A stretch of DNA of 64,000 nt from the NCBI GenBank assembly GCA_963921425.1, contig OY992840.1:6140501-6204500 (forward strand), read 5' to 3'. Position 1 is the stretch's first letter. Each line of letters opens with the position of its first letter. Shown here piece by piece: positions 48,281 to 60,377 of the stretch. The notes below the pieces were generated by a model, which worked only from the letters and a program-made list of their open reading frames with translations, was not told the origin of the DNA and made no database searches. Made by a program: the position numbers and the translations under genes. The DNA comes from Dryas octopetala. Lineage: Eukaryota > Streptophyta > Magnoliopsida > Rosales > Rosaceae.

Positions 48281-50187
48281 TTATCAGTGATTTTCTCTCA
48301 ATTGCAAGTGTCTCAATGATAAACTAACGGCCTCAATTCTTGCTTGCAAAGTATACAACAATAAAGTTGTTAATCGTGCATTAATGCCACTTGTTTTATG
48401 CAATGTAATCAATTAAAATATGCTTTTCCTTTCACTTATGTCTAGAGTTTGTGAAGTAGTGAAGGGTTATAGGCTAATGTTGTTATGTTATCAAGCCTAG
48501 TAACTAGAATTCTGAAGCTTGTTGATGGAATATAGGACAGATATTTTCTTTCTTTTTTTCTTTTATTTGCTAATCCTTGTGAGAAGTAAAAACTACCATT
48601 TTATGATAATTTTGTTTTTTTATTTTTGTTTTTGAAGTTTGTAATTGAATTTTAGCTATTGGATCAGTTAATTTACTTTGATATAACTGCATATCAATCT
48701 TTTTGTTTGTTCATTAATTTGCTTTTAAGAAAAATGCTAAATTATGGTCTCTGTAGTTTGTGCCATTTTTCACTTTTGTTTGCATAGTTTCAATTTTTTT
48801 AATTGTGTATTTGTAGTTGGTTAATATATAGTTCCACAAGTGCAATAAGGTCAAATTGAGATTTCTGTTGAGGCTACCCCAGTTTTGTGCGGGTTAATTA
48901 AAAATCTTATAATGGTAACCCAAAAAGATTGAAATAGCCATGCATGTGGACATTCTTTCAATTAATTTGACTGAAATCTTGATTTGGCCTTCATTGCGAT
49001 TGTTAATTAACTAGGTGGATACAATTGACAGAATTAAAATCACTTTCCTAAGTTGAAAATGACTTGAACTAGAGGAATCAAAAATTATGTGGATACATGC
49101 AATAGATGGTTTCTAAACTGGTGCATCCCATACATGCTGCTTCTGCATGTTCACAAATTTGATGGGATTCATAGTTGCACAAATGTTGGAGAATTTAATT
49201 AATTAGCTGTAGACTTGCATTCTTTTTATCTGGAATCGGTTTGTGATTTATCCTATTCAACATAACAGGAACAGTATAGAGGATGAGGACATTGATGCTT
49301 AGGATGAATGAAGGTAGTTTTTTTGTATTTCCAAGATTCTTTGACTGGACTGTTGTGAACTTCAGCTATTGAAAGATTTGAATGGAAGTATCTAGTTACA
49401 AATTTCAATATGTTTTGCAGTTTGGAACTAAGCTCCTGTTTCTGTCAATCAAATGCTTTTCCATTCTTTTTTTCCTTGTTGAATTTCCCTGAGCTCTGGC
49501 CAAAAAAACAAAAGAATTTCCCTGAGCTCACAATGAGTAGTATTTGCAATGGATATTTTACATGAACCCAATGTGGGGGTTGAGTTGTTAGTGATCATTG
49601 AGCTATCGTGGTTATGAATGAATACAAGAGGGGAACCTTCTTGAGGACTTTGTTGGGTTGTACTTTGGTTGATCGTTTATACTTATAGTGTTGTTTTCTC
49701 TTTGGGTCTGAGCTTTTATTAATTTCTTGTGTTCTTAATTGGCTCAACTAGCTGTCTCTATAACTCGTTGGTGGTTGCTGTTTTCATTTGATTGTTACTG
49801 CCTTATTGGCTGCTTGGGTTTTTCCTTTCTTTGTTTCAGCTTTGCTATTTCTGGTGGCTGTTTATGCTGGGCTTTGCCCTTTGTAATTCTTTCTTTGGTT
49901 TAATAGATTGTTTATTTACGGAAAAGAAAAGAAACAATGGTACAAATAAAGCAGCACAACACTAGGATTAGCAGCAAATCAACAACATACATTAATAAAA
50001 GACTTGACAAACCTAAGATAACTAGATTAGTAAACACTTCAAGCCAAAAGAAAAGATTAACAAACACTAGGAAATCCAAGAAACGTACTACTACTACTAC
50101 CCATACTCAGCAACTGCATTAGACAATTGCTCTTTCATTTTATATTAAGACTACAAACAGACCACCATACTTCAGCAAACCAACAAG
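48281..50187. other. 3' flank of dynamin copy A
   Basis: AT-rich sequence duplicated almost in full at 56580-58043. It includes the probable dynamin 3' UTR (minus strand, just left of 50188) and a micro-insertion at 49481-49529. No other gene seen. Confidence 0.55.
49481..49529 (+). mobile_element. 17-bp micro-insertion with 16-bp TSD
   Basis: TGGCC followed by an A-rich tract (49497-49513) between two perfect copies of GAATTTCCCTGAGCTC. The duplicate at 57334-57377 shares the insertion, so it predates the segmental duplication. Confidence 0.7.
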
Positions 50188-51848
50188 TTAATCACTATAA
50201 GTAATAATGCCATCCATGATCTTACTCACAACCTCTTTAGAATCCTTGAGCTTTTTGATGCTCTTCTTGAGCTTCTCACGCTTCGCTGCAACTGATGGAG
50301 ATTCCTCCAACATCCTCTCAATCCCACCACCATAAGGCCCCATGAACTCATTCACAATCTCCATCTCTATGTCTTTGTTCACCAGGTTGGCAACACTCAG
50401 CTGCAAATGCAATGCCATGCAATCAACCAACCTCCTCAGAACAATCTTCCAATACGCAGTAATCCGCATTTTCAAGTCAAAAGCCTGAGATAGATCAACA
50501 TGTCGGTACTGCTGAAGAACTCCAACTTGAACCGCCCCAATACCCTCTACTGTTATCGCAGAGAGATCACCATCATGCAAGACTGTCCTGATGAATTCAC
50601 TCTGTCCAGACATCAGCCTTTGCAATTCAGATACATATTCTGGATTACATGTATAATCAGTATGCTTCTCCATTTCCACAATCTCCTCCATCCACTTAAT
50701 CGACCTTTCTTTCATCTTGGCAATTAGACTATGGCCAGCTCGTCTGGTACACATCTGAAGCTGATGATAGTTATCAACATTACGCATTAACACAGAAAGA
50801 ACCACTCCCTCAATGTAATTCCACACCTGCTCAACAAACCTGATAGGAATGCTTGAAATTCCCTTCACTTTTCCCTGCAAAATAACAAGAAAAGCATTCC
50901 GGGGAACAAAATTTGGAAGGCCAATGCCTTTTGATTCCTCCAAAATCTTAATCTCCTCAATCAAGAAATTACTTTTGGGGTCACTTTCAGCACAGCTGTG
51001 GAGTTCGTGTGCATACTGATTGAGCATCTCCACCAGCCGAGCAGTGCAATGCATGTGTTTCTCATCTGGGTACTCATCAAACTCCCCTCTCATAAGAATT
51101 TTCCTAAGCGATTCTTTCGACAACCCAATGATCTGCATAAAAGCAGTCATGGCCTCAGAAACAGAAGACAGGCTCTTTGGCATTTTGTTGAGCTCCGAGA
51201 GATAATGACTCAGCTTGTCATTGATCTTCTTCACAATCTCCGGCAAGAGTCTAGCAATGCTAGTGGCTTGAATTTGCACCAACTTTTGGGCCAAAACTGA
51301 AATCCCAACCATAGATTTGTCAATCTTTGAAAGCCGAGGATCAGTTTCAAAGAGTCGGTCAGAAATAGCCCTTGCCTCCGCATAGCTTTCATCACCAATC
51401 CGATTCCTTACACAGACATAACCAAGACCAATGTTGACATCATCTGATGTAACCTTGTCTAGTAGCCCGTCAGGTGCCGTATCCACCTTGGTAACCACAG
51501 CCAGAGTCCTCTCACCAGTTTTATCCACCATCTGCGACATCTTGATCGATTCACAGGTGGTGAAATCAACATTCGCAGCCAACACATTGAGAATGATGCT
51601 CTCGTCTGGTTTTATATAGTCCATGATCATATCTTTGATTTGGAATTCAATATCCGCAGGCTGGCCACGAACAGGAACTCTAGTGATTCCAGGGAGATCC
51701 ACCATGGTCAAATCCGGAACACCATTCTTTTTCACCAACAGAGTCAATGGGGCTTTAGAAATTGCCTTACCTTCCCCTGCAATCGAATTCGTGGCATTGA
51801 TAATGTCCTCAGGAATGTGGCCCTCATCAGTACGTTCAACCTTGTCAT
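50188..51848 (-). pseudogene. Dynamin-related protein 4-type, 5'-truncated copy A
   Basis: A single open frame aligns with residues ~116-669 of the complete copy at 58044-60053, about 97% identical by eye. It keeps DLPG, TKVD, middle/stalk and GED-like C-terminus (ESPSVAAKREKLKKS). It lacks the first ~115 residues, including the P-loop GDQSSGKS, so it cannot bind GTP normally. Homology stops abruptly at about 51848. The frame stays open ~100 bp into unrelated sequence (SADLVSFSIAVKTAATPSS), preceded by a CTGCAG acceptor-like site. The first ATG is at 51747. Truncated pseudogene most likely; a chimeric transcript cannot be excluded. Confidence 0.85.
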
Positions 51849-53839
51849 TGGATGATGGAGTTGCAGCTGTCTTAACAGCAATGCTGAAGGAAACTAGATC
51901 TGCAGAGAAAAAAGTGAAAATATCAGATTCAGGTAAACTGGAAAGTTCATATTATTAAATGATGAATTGGTCATATATAATTCAATTTGTATAGGCCAAA
52001 AAGAATTATTGAGTACTAGTGTGGCAGTTGGTCATGGGATTGTGTCTACTGATATATAAGATAAATGGTTTTTTTTTTTTCTTTTTCGGGCCATTAGAAT
52101 TGCATAATTTGCAGGTTGATGCAGCTTTATACATAGTCCATTTTAAAAAAGTAATCTACCTTTTTCATGGTATTTGTTCCTAAAATATTTTCATTGGCAG
52201 GTTGGATAAAATATTTTCATTGTTGATGCTTGCTAACATATATATGAATTTGCCATATTGCTTCCAGCAGATTAATACATTGAATATGTTGCGTTATGCA
52301 CAGGATTTGCTACTAGCCTGTCATATTTTCATGCCGTTATTACTTATTTAATTTATTAGATATAACGTCCTCATCAAAGATCAGAAAATGACAAGCAATT
52401 GTTAATGTCAAGTCTGTGGTTCACGCACCTTGGGAAAACAATAAAAATTAGGATTGCTCAGTTACAGGATATGTGAACACAACCTTCAATATGTAAAATC
52501 TTGTTTTGTGCTGGCTAAAGTTACCAAGCTGCCATCTTTCTTTTGCTTCATTGGAGTCTAGCTGCTTCCCTATCCCATTTTTAGTATAATTTGCATGCCT
52601 ACATTTTATTTGTCCAAATTATTAACCCATCTTCCTACACTATATATCAGTAAAATTTTGCTTATGTGGATGTATTTCATAGTAACAGATGTTGGTTTTT
52701 GCAAGTATATACTCTATCATTGTGAACTTTATTGTTTTATGCTATCATAGGCGTTTTCACACTTAGGTTCGGAAGTTATTCAATGTTAAGGGGAAAAATA
52801 TATGATGTATATCCATATTGCAACTTTCTGTAGAATTGTAAGCATTCTTTTATGGCACATATATACTTTTAAGTTCTATGAAATTGGGCATGTCACATGC
52901 ATGTGCTTGAATACTTATCCTTGGCCCTGAAAGGGAGAGGAAGAGTACCCAATATATATAATCTTGTATATGCCAATGCAACAAAGTCTAAAGTCTTCTC
53001 GAACTACCTATGATCTTGTGTACCAATCTAAAGTCTAAAGTCTTAAGTCTTATTAAATCTGAAATATTATTTTTTTGGTTCTCCTTGCAAATTTTTGTGG
53101 AGACGTAGATGATGAGGGGGTAAAATGGCGATAAATCAGCAACTTTTTTTTGTGGAGACGTTGATGATGAGGGCAAAAATTTAGTTCAGGTGGCCATATC
53201 TTTCTTTTAAATTTTGTATAATTCCATAGGTTTTCCATATATTTGTTATGACTAGCAAAAAGGTGATAAAAATTCTTGACTAAAGATTATTGTCAACTGT
53301 GATGATTGACTAACGTTATAATTGATCAATGTGTCGTTAGGCTCTAACTTGTCATATAAATGCATACATAATACTCATGGATGATAATTTACTCTTATCC
53401 TAATTATCATTGTTTTTCTTCAACCAAAGACCATGCAGATAAGCATCGTTATGGTGTTGTTCGGCAATTTTTTGTGAAGGAAGGTAACAAGTGCTGCCAA
53501 TTAATATTTTGTAAGTGAAGACGGCCTTTAGAAGTGGTGAATCATGCACCTATTTTTGTGCAAGTGCATGAGCTGATTATTGGTTTTTTTAAAGGGAGGC
53601 TAGCTTAATTTAGATACTAGGATGAGATGGGGTAATTAATTATGGATATATGCTCCATATTTTGGTGCAATGTGTAATCCTTTTTCGGAAGGTCTTGAAA
53701 TACTTGTATTGGATGTTGGAATTAATGGTAATGGTAATGGAATGGATTGAGATTGCACCAATTTCAAGCTTGAATGTCAATTTATATCTTTTATATCAAG
53801 ATTGTAGTACAAATTGGATAATAACAGTGATATTATAGT
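51849..53839. other. Unique spacer between duplication blocks
   Basis: No credible complete gene. Just right of the dynamin junction, the plus strand reads DDGVAAVLTAMLKETRSAEK and ends at a G/GTAAAC donor-like site, possibly an exon remnant of an unrelated gene. A short frame near 53440 (HADKHRYGVVRQFFVKEG) is another possible remnant. A poly-T then CGGGCCAT at about 52070-52096 resembles the micro-insertions but lacks a clear TSD. Confidence 0.4.
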
Positions 53840-54384
53840 ACAAATTTCATAACAGTTTATATTAAAACATAGAAATATAAAATAGCATGCACATCAGTTT
53901 AATATAAACTTAAAAATATAAAATAGCATGCACATCAGTTTACAAAAAACAATCTGATGTCCAACATTGTCTTTTATATCAGTTATAGATTAAATACAGA
54001 TGTTTTAAATACATTCAAACATCTATTTACAGAAAAAATCCGATATGTAACATAGCATGTAGATCAGTTTTGGGAGCATAAAATGATATCTAAGGTAGTT
54101 TACATATCAAAAATCACATAAAATACGATGTAGAAACGATGTGTTTCCTATCTTTAATATCAGTTTCAGAATCTTAATTCATCAGAAAATTGGAGAACTG
54201 ATATTTAAAGGACCCATTGGACATTAGAATTTAAACAAAAAAGATGTCTAACCTCATTATAGATATCAGTATAAAACTGATATCTTAAGTAGGTACATTA
54301 GATATCGCCTGCCTAGACATCGCCCAAAAACATGAAAAGACATCAGTTATTCACTGATATATAAGGGGGGTATTTGTTGTAGTG
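53840..54384 (-). mobile_element. Terminal part of a CACTA (En/Spm) element
   Basis: The right end reads TATTTGTTGTAGTG, i.e. CACTACAACAAATA inward on the minus strand, the classic CACTA terminus. The preceding ~500 bp is filled with ATATCAGTT/AACTGATAT subterminal motifs in both orientations. The other terminus was not found in the window. It abuts PUP copy B exactly. Confidence 0.7.
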
Positions 54385-54632
54385 AGTTGAGAACGCTACT
54401 ATCTACATGCCTACTTGAAACAAGTAGAGAGCTCAGACAAAAAAGAAGCAAGTAGAGAGATCCATTAATTTCATCACTACTTTGTATAACATGTATGATA
54501 TATATATATAACTACGAGTCTAAGACATAATAATTAATTTTATTACTCACAAAACAAAGAAAAAGTGGACATCCTTTGCATACTGTGAACATCCCATGGT
54601 AGAAATTAAGCTAGCTATTGATGATGACTTAC

Positions 54633-54676
54633 CCGGCCATGATGTGAAGCTGCAGTTCTTGCTGAGCTTCTGCCAT
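54633..54676 (-). CDS. Purine permease first exon, copy B (orphan)
   Basis: Same 44-bp exon as copy A (AEAQQELQLHIMA) with the same extra CCGG before the GTAAGT donor. The homologous intron ends at the CACTA element at 54384 and no PUP main exon follows, so it is an orphan first exon with its promoter region. Confidence 0.8.
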
Positions 54677-55135
54677 GCCAAGCTGAGAACAAGTTCCACA
54701 GACACACGGAGTTAATGACTGAATTGGGGGAAAGAGTAGGAGAATATTGTTCATCGATCCATCTATCCTTTCATATCATGGAATTATTGAGTGATGAGTC
54801 TGATGACTGATGAGTGTGTCCACTAGCAAGTAACAACATTAACAATTAAAATAAATACGAGACAAATTTTATATATTATATATATTTTTTCTTTTACAAA
54901 ATAAATTTGTTCAAGACCATTAGATTTTTAGTTCTTTGACTTTATATATAACAAATCGGAATGGCTTTTACGAGGGAATAATTGTGAAATTTGAGACACT
55001 AGCTGTTTTATAAGAGCCCTTCGATTAATTCAATGTCACATATTTTTATTTACTTAAAACCTATACCAATTTGGCTTTTTTACAAATCACTCACCTGAAC
55101 TATACTCCGATTTGTAAGTCACTACTTAAATTAAA

Positions 55136-56396
55136 AATTGAATCAATCTCCATCTAATTCCATCAATATATCTGATAAAAATAAAGATATATTGGTCTTT
55201 CCAAGTAAATTTTAAGGGATATTTTGGTCTTTTTGTTTTTTGGGTGGGAGTGGCTGGGTTGCTGGGCTCAATTTTTTTTTTGTTTACGTTTTTTCATTTT
55301 TTATTTATATATTTAATAATAAAAAATTAATTTGAAAAGATTAAAATATCTTTATTTTTAACTGAAATATTGACGGATCTAGACAAAGATGATACATTGC
55401 AATTTTTTTTCTTTTAATTTAAGTAATAGATTAATTTAATTTTTGATTTAGATAGTAATTTAAAAATCGAGATATAGTTCAAATGAGTAATTTGTAAAAA
55501 AAACCTACCAATTTTATCACCCAATAACTCACCCTTAAAAAAACATCACTCAAATCCATTTTATTCCTCATCCTATTTTTTTTTTTTTTACTCCATATCA
55601 CCATACGGTTCACCCTATAGTCTATAGTCTATACCCTCCATTTTATTACTACGGCGAGTGGGTTATACCCGCGCCACTGATGATGGTCCTTACTTTCTGG
55701 GTTGTGGCCTCTTCGGCTCTGGTATTGCTTTCGCCGGCCTTTTTAACCAACACGAAAAAAATAGGGATGACGCTAGAGAAATTTGGGTGTTTGAGGCTAA
55801 TCAAAATGTGAAACCCAACTCGCGCATCAACCCCTTTCCAATGCTTAAGAGTTTCAATTATGACTTTGATGCTTAAAATTGAATCAATCTCCATCTAATT
55901 CCATCAATATATCTGGTAAAAATAAAGATATATTGGTCTTTCCAAGTAAATTTTAAGGGATATTTTGGTCTTTTTGTTTTTTGGGTGGGAGTGGCTGGGT
56001 TGCTGGGCTTAGTATTTTTTTTGTTTATGTTTTTTCATTTTTTATTTATAAATTTAATAATAAAAAATTAATCTGAAAATATTAAAATATCTTTATTTTT
56101 AACAGAAATATTGACGGACTTGAACAGAGAAAGTATATTACAATTTCTTTTGTAAATTTAAGTGATAAATTTATTCAATTTTTAATTTAGATAGTAATTT
56201 AAAAATCGGGATATAATTCAAATGTGTAATTTGTCAAAAAACCTACCAATTTTATCACCCAATAACTCACCCTTAAAAAAACATTACTCAATTCCATTTT
56301 ATTCCTCCATATCACCATACGGTTCACCCTATACTCTATACCCTCCATTTTATTACTGCGGCGAGTGGGTTATACCCGCGCCACTGATGATGCAAA
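55136..56396. repeat. Local tandem duplication in block B
   Basis: 55136-55640 (AATTGAATCAATCTCC through CCGCGCCACTGATGATG) is repeated at 55877-56396. Both are homologous to single-copy 44605-47935 in block A once the inserted elements are removed. Confidence 0.85.
55658..55876 (+). CDS. Unidentified short frame, copy B
   Basis: Uninterrupted 72-codon frame starting GYTRATDDGPYFLGCGLFG and ending NPFPMLKSFNYDFDA. The last part is shared with copy A. The tandem duplication truncates it at 55876; the continuation (GAARQIKYDFDG, YDHFPEHN) lies at about 56410-56500. Looks like a fragment of a former gene; family not recognised. Confidence 0.3.
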   Translation: MGYTRATDDGPYFLGCGLFGSGIAFAGLFNQHEKNRDDAREIWVFEANQNVKPNSRINPFPMLKSFNYDFDA

Positions 56397-57333
56397 ATTT
56401 AGCCCCTTGCTGGTGGAGCTGCAAGGCAAATCAAGTATGACTTTGATGGTGGTTTTGGTTACGATCATTTTCCAGAGCACAATAACAAGGGCTTTCTTCT
56501 TTTCATAACGTTTGAATATGAAGTCACCAAATCGGACTTCCTCGTCGGTTTATTTACATTTTTACATATATAATTTATCAGTGATTTTCTCTCAATTGCA
56601 AGTGTCTCAAGGATCAATTCTTGTTTGCAAAGTATACAACAATAAAGTTGTTAATCGTGCATTAATGCCACTTGTTTTATGCAATGTAATCAATTAAAAT
56701 ATGCTTTTCCTTTCACTTATGTCTAGAGTTTTTGAAGTAGTGAAGGGTTATAGGCTAATGTTGTTATGTAATCAAGCCTAGTAACTAGAATTCTGAAGCT
56801 TGTTGATGGAATATAGGACAGATATTTTCTTTCTTTCTTTCTTTTATTTGCTAATCCTTGTGAGAAGTAAAAACTACCATTTTATGATAATTTTGTTTTT
56901 TTTTTTTTTCAAGTTTGTAATTGAATTTTAGCATTGGATCAGTTAATTTACTTTTATATACCTGCATATCAATCTTTTTGTTTGTTCATTAATTTGCTTT
57001 TAAGAAAAATGCTAAATTATGGTCTCTGTAGTTTGTGCCATTTTTCACTTTTGTTTGCATAGTTTCAATTTTTTTAATTGTGTATTTGTAGTTGGTTAAT
57101 ATATAGTTCCACAAGTGCAATAAGGTCACATTGAGATTTCTGTTGAGGCTACTCCAGTTTTTTTTGAGCTTTAGCCTACGTTATCTCTCAGGCACATAGT
57201 AGTTCTTTGACTGGACTGTTGTAAACTTCATCTTTTGAACTATCTAGTTACATATTTCAATATGTTTTGCAGTTTGGAACTATGCACCTGTTTCTGTCAA
57301 TCAAATGCTTTTTTCTTTCTTTTTTTCCTTGTT

Positions 57334-57377
57334 GAATTTCCCTGAGCTCTGGCCAAAAAAAGAATTTCCCTGAGCTC
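57334..57377 (+). mobile_element. 12-bp micro-insertion with 16-bp TSD (duplicate)
   Basis: Block B version of the 49481-49529 site: TGGCC plus a shorter A-tract between two copies of GAATTTCCCTGAGCTC. Confidence 0.7.
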
Positions 57378-58043
57378 ACACGAGCAGTATTTGCAATGGA
57401 TATTTTACATGAACCCAATGTGGGGGTTGAGTTGTTAGTGATCATTGAGCTATGGTAGTTATGAATGAATACAAGAGTGGAACCTTCTTGAGGACTTTGT
57501 TGGGTTGTACTCTGGTTGATCGTTTATACTTATAGTGTTGTTTTCTCTTTGGGTCTGAGCTTTTATTAATTTCTTGTGTTGTTAATTGGCTCAACTAGCT
57601 GTCTCTAAAACTAGTTGGTGGTTGCTGTGTTCATTTGATTGTTACTGCCTTATTGGCTGCTTGGGTTTTTCTTTTCTTTGTTTCAGCTTTGCTATTTCTG
57701 GTGGCTGTTTATGCTGGGCTTTTCCCTTTGTAATTCTTTCTTTGGTTTAATAGATTGTTTATTTACGGAAAAGAAAAGAAACAATGGTACAAATAAAGCA
57801 GCACAACACTAGGATTAGCAGCAAATCAACAACATACATTAATAAAAGACTTGACAAACCTAAGATAACTAGATTAGCAAACACTTCAAACCAAAAGAAA
57901 AGAATTACAAAGATTAACAAACACTAGGAAATCCACGAAACGTACTACTACTACTACCCATACTCAGCAACTGCATTAGACAATTGCTCTTTCATTTTCT
58001 ATTAAGACTACAAACAGACCACAATACTTCAGCAAACCACAAG

Positions 58044-60053
58044 TTAATCACTATAAGTAATAATGCCATCCATGATCTTACTCACAACCTCTTTAGAATC
58101 CTTGAGCTTTTTGATGCTCTTCTTTAGCTTCTCACGCTTCGCTGCAACTGATGGAGATTCCTCCAACATCCTCTCAATCCCACCACCATAAGGCCCCATG
58201 AACTCATTCACAATCTCCATCTCTATGTCTTTGTTCACTAGGTTTGCAACACTCAGCTGCAAATGCAATGCCATGCAATCAACCAACCTCCTCAGAACAA
58301 TCTTCCAATACGCAGTAATCCGCATTTTCAAGTCAAAAGCCTGAGATAGATCAACATGTCGGTACTGCTGAAGAACTCCAACTTGAACCGCCCCAATACC
58401 CTCTACTGTTATCTCAGAGCGATTGCTATCATCTAAGACTGTCCTGATGAATTCATTCTGTCCACACATCAGCCTTTGCAATTCAGATACATATTCTGGA
58501 TTACATGTATAATCAGTATGCTTCTCCATTTCTACAATCTCCTCCATCCACTTAATCGACCTTTCTTTCATCTTGGCAATTAGACTATGGCCAGCTCGTC
58601 TAGTACACATCTGAAGCTGATGATAGTTCTCTACATTATGCATTAACACAGAAAGAACCACTTCCTCAATGTAATTCCACACCTTCTCAACAAACCTGAT
58701 AGGAATGCTTGAAATTCCCTTCACTTTACCCTGCAAAATAACAAGAAAAGCATTCCGGGGAACAAAATTTGGAAGGCCAATGCCTTTTGATTCCTCCAAA
58801 ATCTTAATCTCCTCAATCAAGAAATTACCTTTGGGGTCGCTTTCAGCACAGCTGTGGAGTTCGTGTGCATACTGATTGAGCATCTCCACCAGCCGAGCAG
58901 TGCAATGCATGTGTTTCTCATCTGGGTACTCATCAAACTCCCCTCTCATAAGAATTTTCCTAAGCGATTCTTTCGACAACCCAATGATCTGCATAAAAGC
59001 AGTCATGGCCTCAGAAACAGAAGACAGGCTCTTTGGCATTTTGTTGAGCTCCGAGAGATAATGACTCAGCTTGTCATTGATCTTCTTCACAATCTCCGGC
59101 AAGAGTCTAGAAATGCTAGTGGCTTGAATTTGCACCAACTTTTGGGCCAAAACTGAAATCCCAACCATAGATTTGTCAATCTTTGAAAGCCGAGGATCAG
59201 TTTCAAAGAGTCGGTCAGAAATAGCCCTTGCCTCCGCATAGCTTTCATCACCAATCCGATTCCTTACACAGACATAACCAAGACCAATGTTGACATCATC
59301 TGATGTAACCTTGTCTAGTAGCCCGTCAGGTGCCGTATCCACCTTGGTAACCACAGCCAGAGTCCTCTCACCAGTTTTATCCACCATCTGCGACATCTTG
59401 ATCGATTCACAGGTGGTGAAATCAACATTCGCAGCCAACACATTGAGAATGATGCTCTCGTCTGGTTTTATATAGTCCATGATCATATCTTTGATTTGGA
59501 ATTCAATATCCGCAGGCTGGCCACGAACAGGAACTCTAGTGATTCCAGGGAGATCCACCATGGTCAAATCCGGAACACCATTCTTTTTCACCAACAGAGT
59601 CAATGGGGCTTTAGAAATTGCCTTACCTTCCCCTGCAATCGAATTCGTGGCATTGATAATGTCCTCAGGAATGTGGCCCTCATCAGTACGTTCAACCTTG
59701 TCATTGTAGTGCAAGGAAAGCTCTGGTTCAGGTTCGGAGTGGTGTTGGAGCCTCATGATAAGGGGCACCCTGGTACAGATGCCTTGGCCACGTGGGAGGC
59801 TGATGCCGGCAAGTGATTCAAGGACGCTGGATTTTCCAGAGGACTGGTCGCCCACCACAACAATGGTGGGGAGCTGAATCCCTTCCTCCATAACCATGAG
59901 GGTTCGAAGCTTGTCAACTGCATCAAGCAGAGGACGGATTTTGTCATTGTAGGATGACACAATAGGTGCATGATGTTGTTCTTGTGTTACTGATGATGAG
60001 CCTTCATCTTCTACATTCATGGTGAAACTTGGTTTGGTTTTGCAGTCACTCAT
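58044..60053 (-). CDS. DRP4C: Dynamin-related protein 4-type (Mx-like) GTPase, complete
   Basis: Large self-assembling GTPase of the plant DRP4 group, which resembles animal Mx proteins; cellular role poorly known. Single exon, 669 aa, the length I recall for Arabidopsis DRP4C. G1 P-loop GDQSSGKS at 68-75, G3 DLPG at 167-170, G4 TKVD at 236-239. Then middle/stalk domain and a GED-like C-terminus, with no PH or proline-rich domain, as expected for DRP4. The start ATG at 60053 is followed by an acidic N-terminal tail. A (CTT)n tract lies just upstream in the 5' UTR. Intronless structure fits DRP4 genes. The symbol is by resemblance; 4E-type members are equally possible. Confidence 0.93.
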   Translation of the reverse strand: MSDCKTKPSFTMNVEDEGSSSVTQEQHHAPIVSSYNDKIRPLLDAVDKLRTLMVMEEGIQLPTIVVVGDQSSGKSSVLESLAGISLPRGQGICTRVPLIMRLQHHSEPEPELSLHYNDKVERTDEGHIPEDIINATNSIAGEGKAISKAPLTLLVKKNGVPDLTMVDLPGITRVPVRGQPADIEFQIKDMIMDYIKPDESIILNVLAANVDFTTCESIKMSQMVDKTGERTLAVVTKVDTAPDGLLDKVTSDDVNIGLGYVCVRNRIGDESYAEARAISDRLFETDPRLSKIDKSMVGISVLAQKLVQIQATSISRLLPEIVKKINDKLSHYLSELNKMPKSLSSVSEAMTAFMQIIGLSKESLRKILMRGEFDEYPDEKHMHCTARLVEMLNQYAHELHSCAESDPKGNFLIEEIKILEESKGIGLPNFVPRNAFLVILQGKVKGISSIPIRFVEKVWNYIEEVVLSVLMHNVENYHQLQMCTRRAGHSLIAKMKERSIKWMEEIVEMEKHTDYTCNPEYVSELQRLMCGQNEFIRTVLDDSNRSEITVEGIGAVQVGVLQQYRHVDLSQAFDLKMRITAYWKIVLRRLVDCMALHLQLSVANLVNKDIEMEIVNEFMGPYGGGIERMLEESPSVAAKREKLKKSIKKLKDSKEVVSKIMDGIITYSD

Positions 60054-60321
60054 AATTTCTTTTGAAACTTGGCTAGTCTGGTTAGAGAAGAGAAGAAGAA
60101 GAAGAAGAAGTCCTTGGAAGTAAAAATGAAGCAGTCACTTCAATATTTAATGACAACACAATGGCAAGCTGCAGAGCTGCTACAATGCCTATCTCCTCAG
60201 GGATGCCCTTGACTTTTGTCTTATGAATTGTTTCCTACTTACACAGTTACACTCTTTACACTTTTGTGTCATGAATTGGATTTTCCCATTCACACTCTTT
60301 TGGAACAATTGATTCCCACTC

Positions 60322-60377
60322 AAATTCTTTAGTCTTTTTTTTTATTTTATTTTTGGCCACTAAATTCTTTAGTCTTT
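60322..60377 (-). mobile_element. 24-bp micro-insertion with 16-bp TSD
   Basis: A T-rich tract plus TTGGCCACT (60338-60361) between perfect copies of AAATTCTTTAGTCTTT. On the minus strand it reads AGTGGCC then an A-rich tail. In the dynamin promoter. Confidence 0.65.

Noticed and set aside
50998-51958. Plus-strand open frames antisense to dynamin copy A (also 58854-59816 for copy B)
   Set aside because: They are shadows of the minus-strand coding sequence. Their duplication simply follows the gene duplication.
52070-52096. Poly-T followed by CGGGCCAT, considered another micro-insertion
   Set aside because: The junction looks right but no convincing 16-bp flanking duplication is visible.
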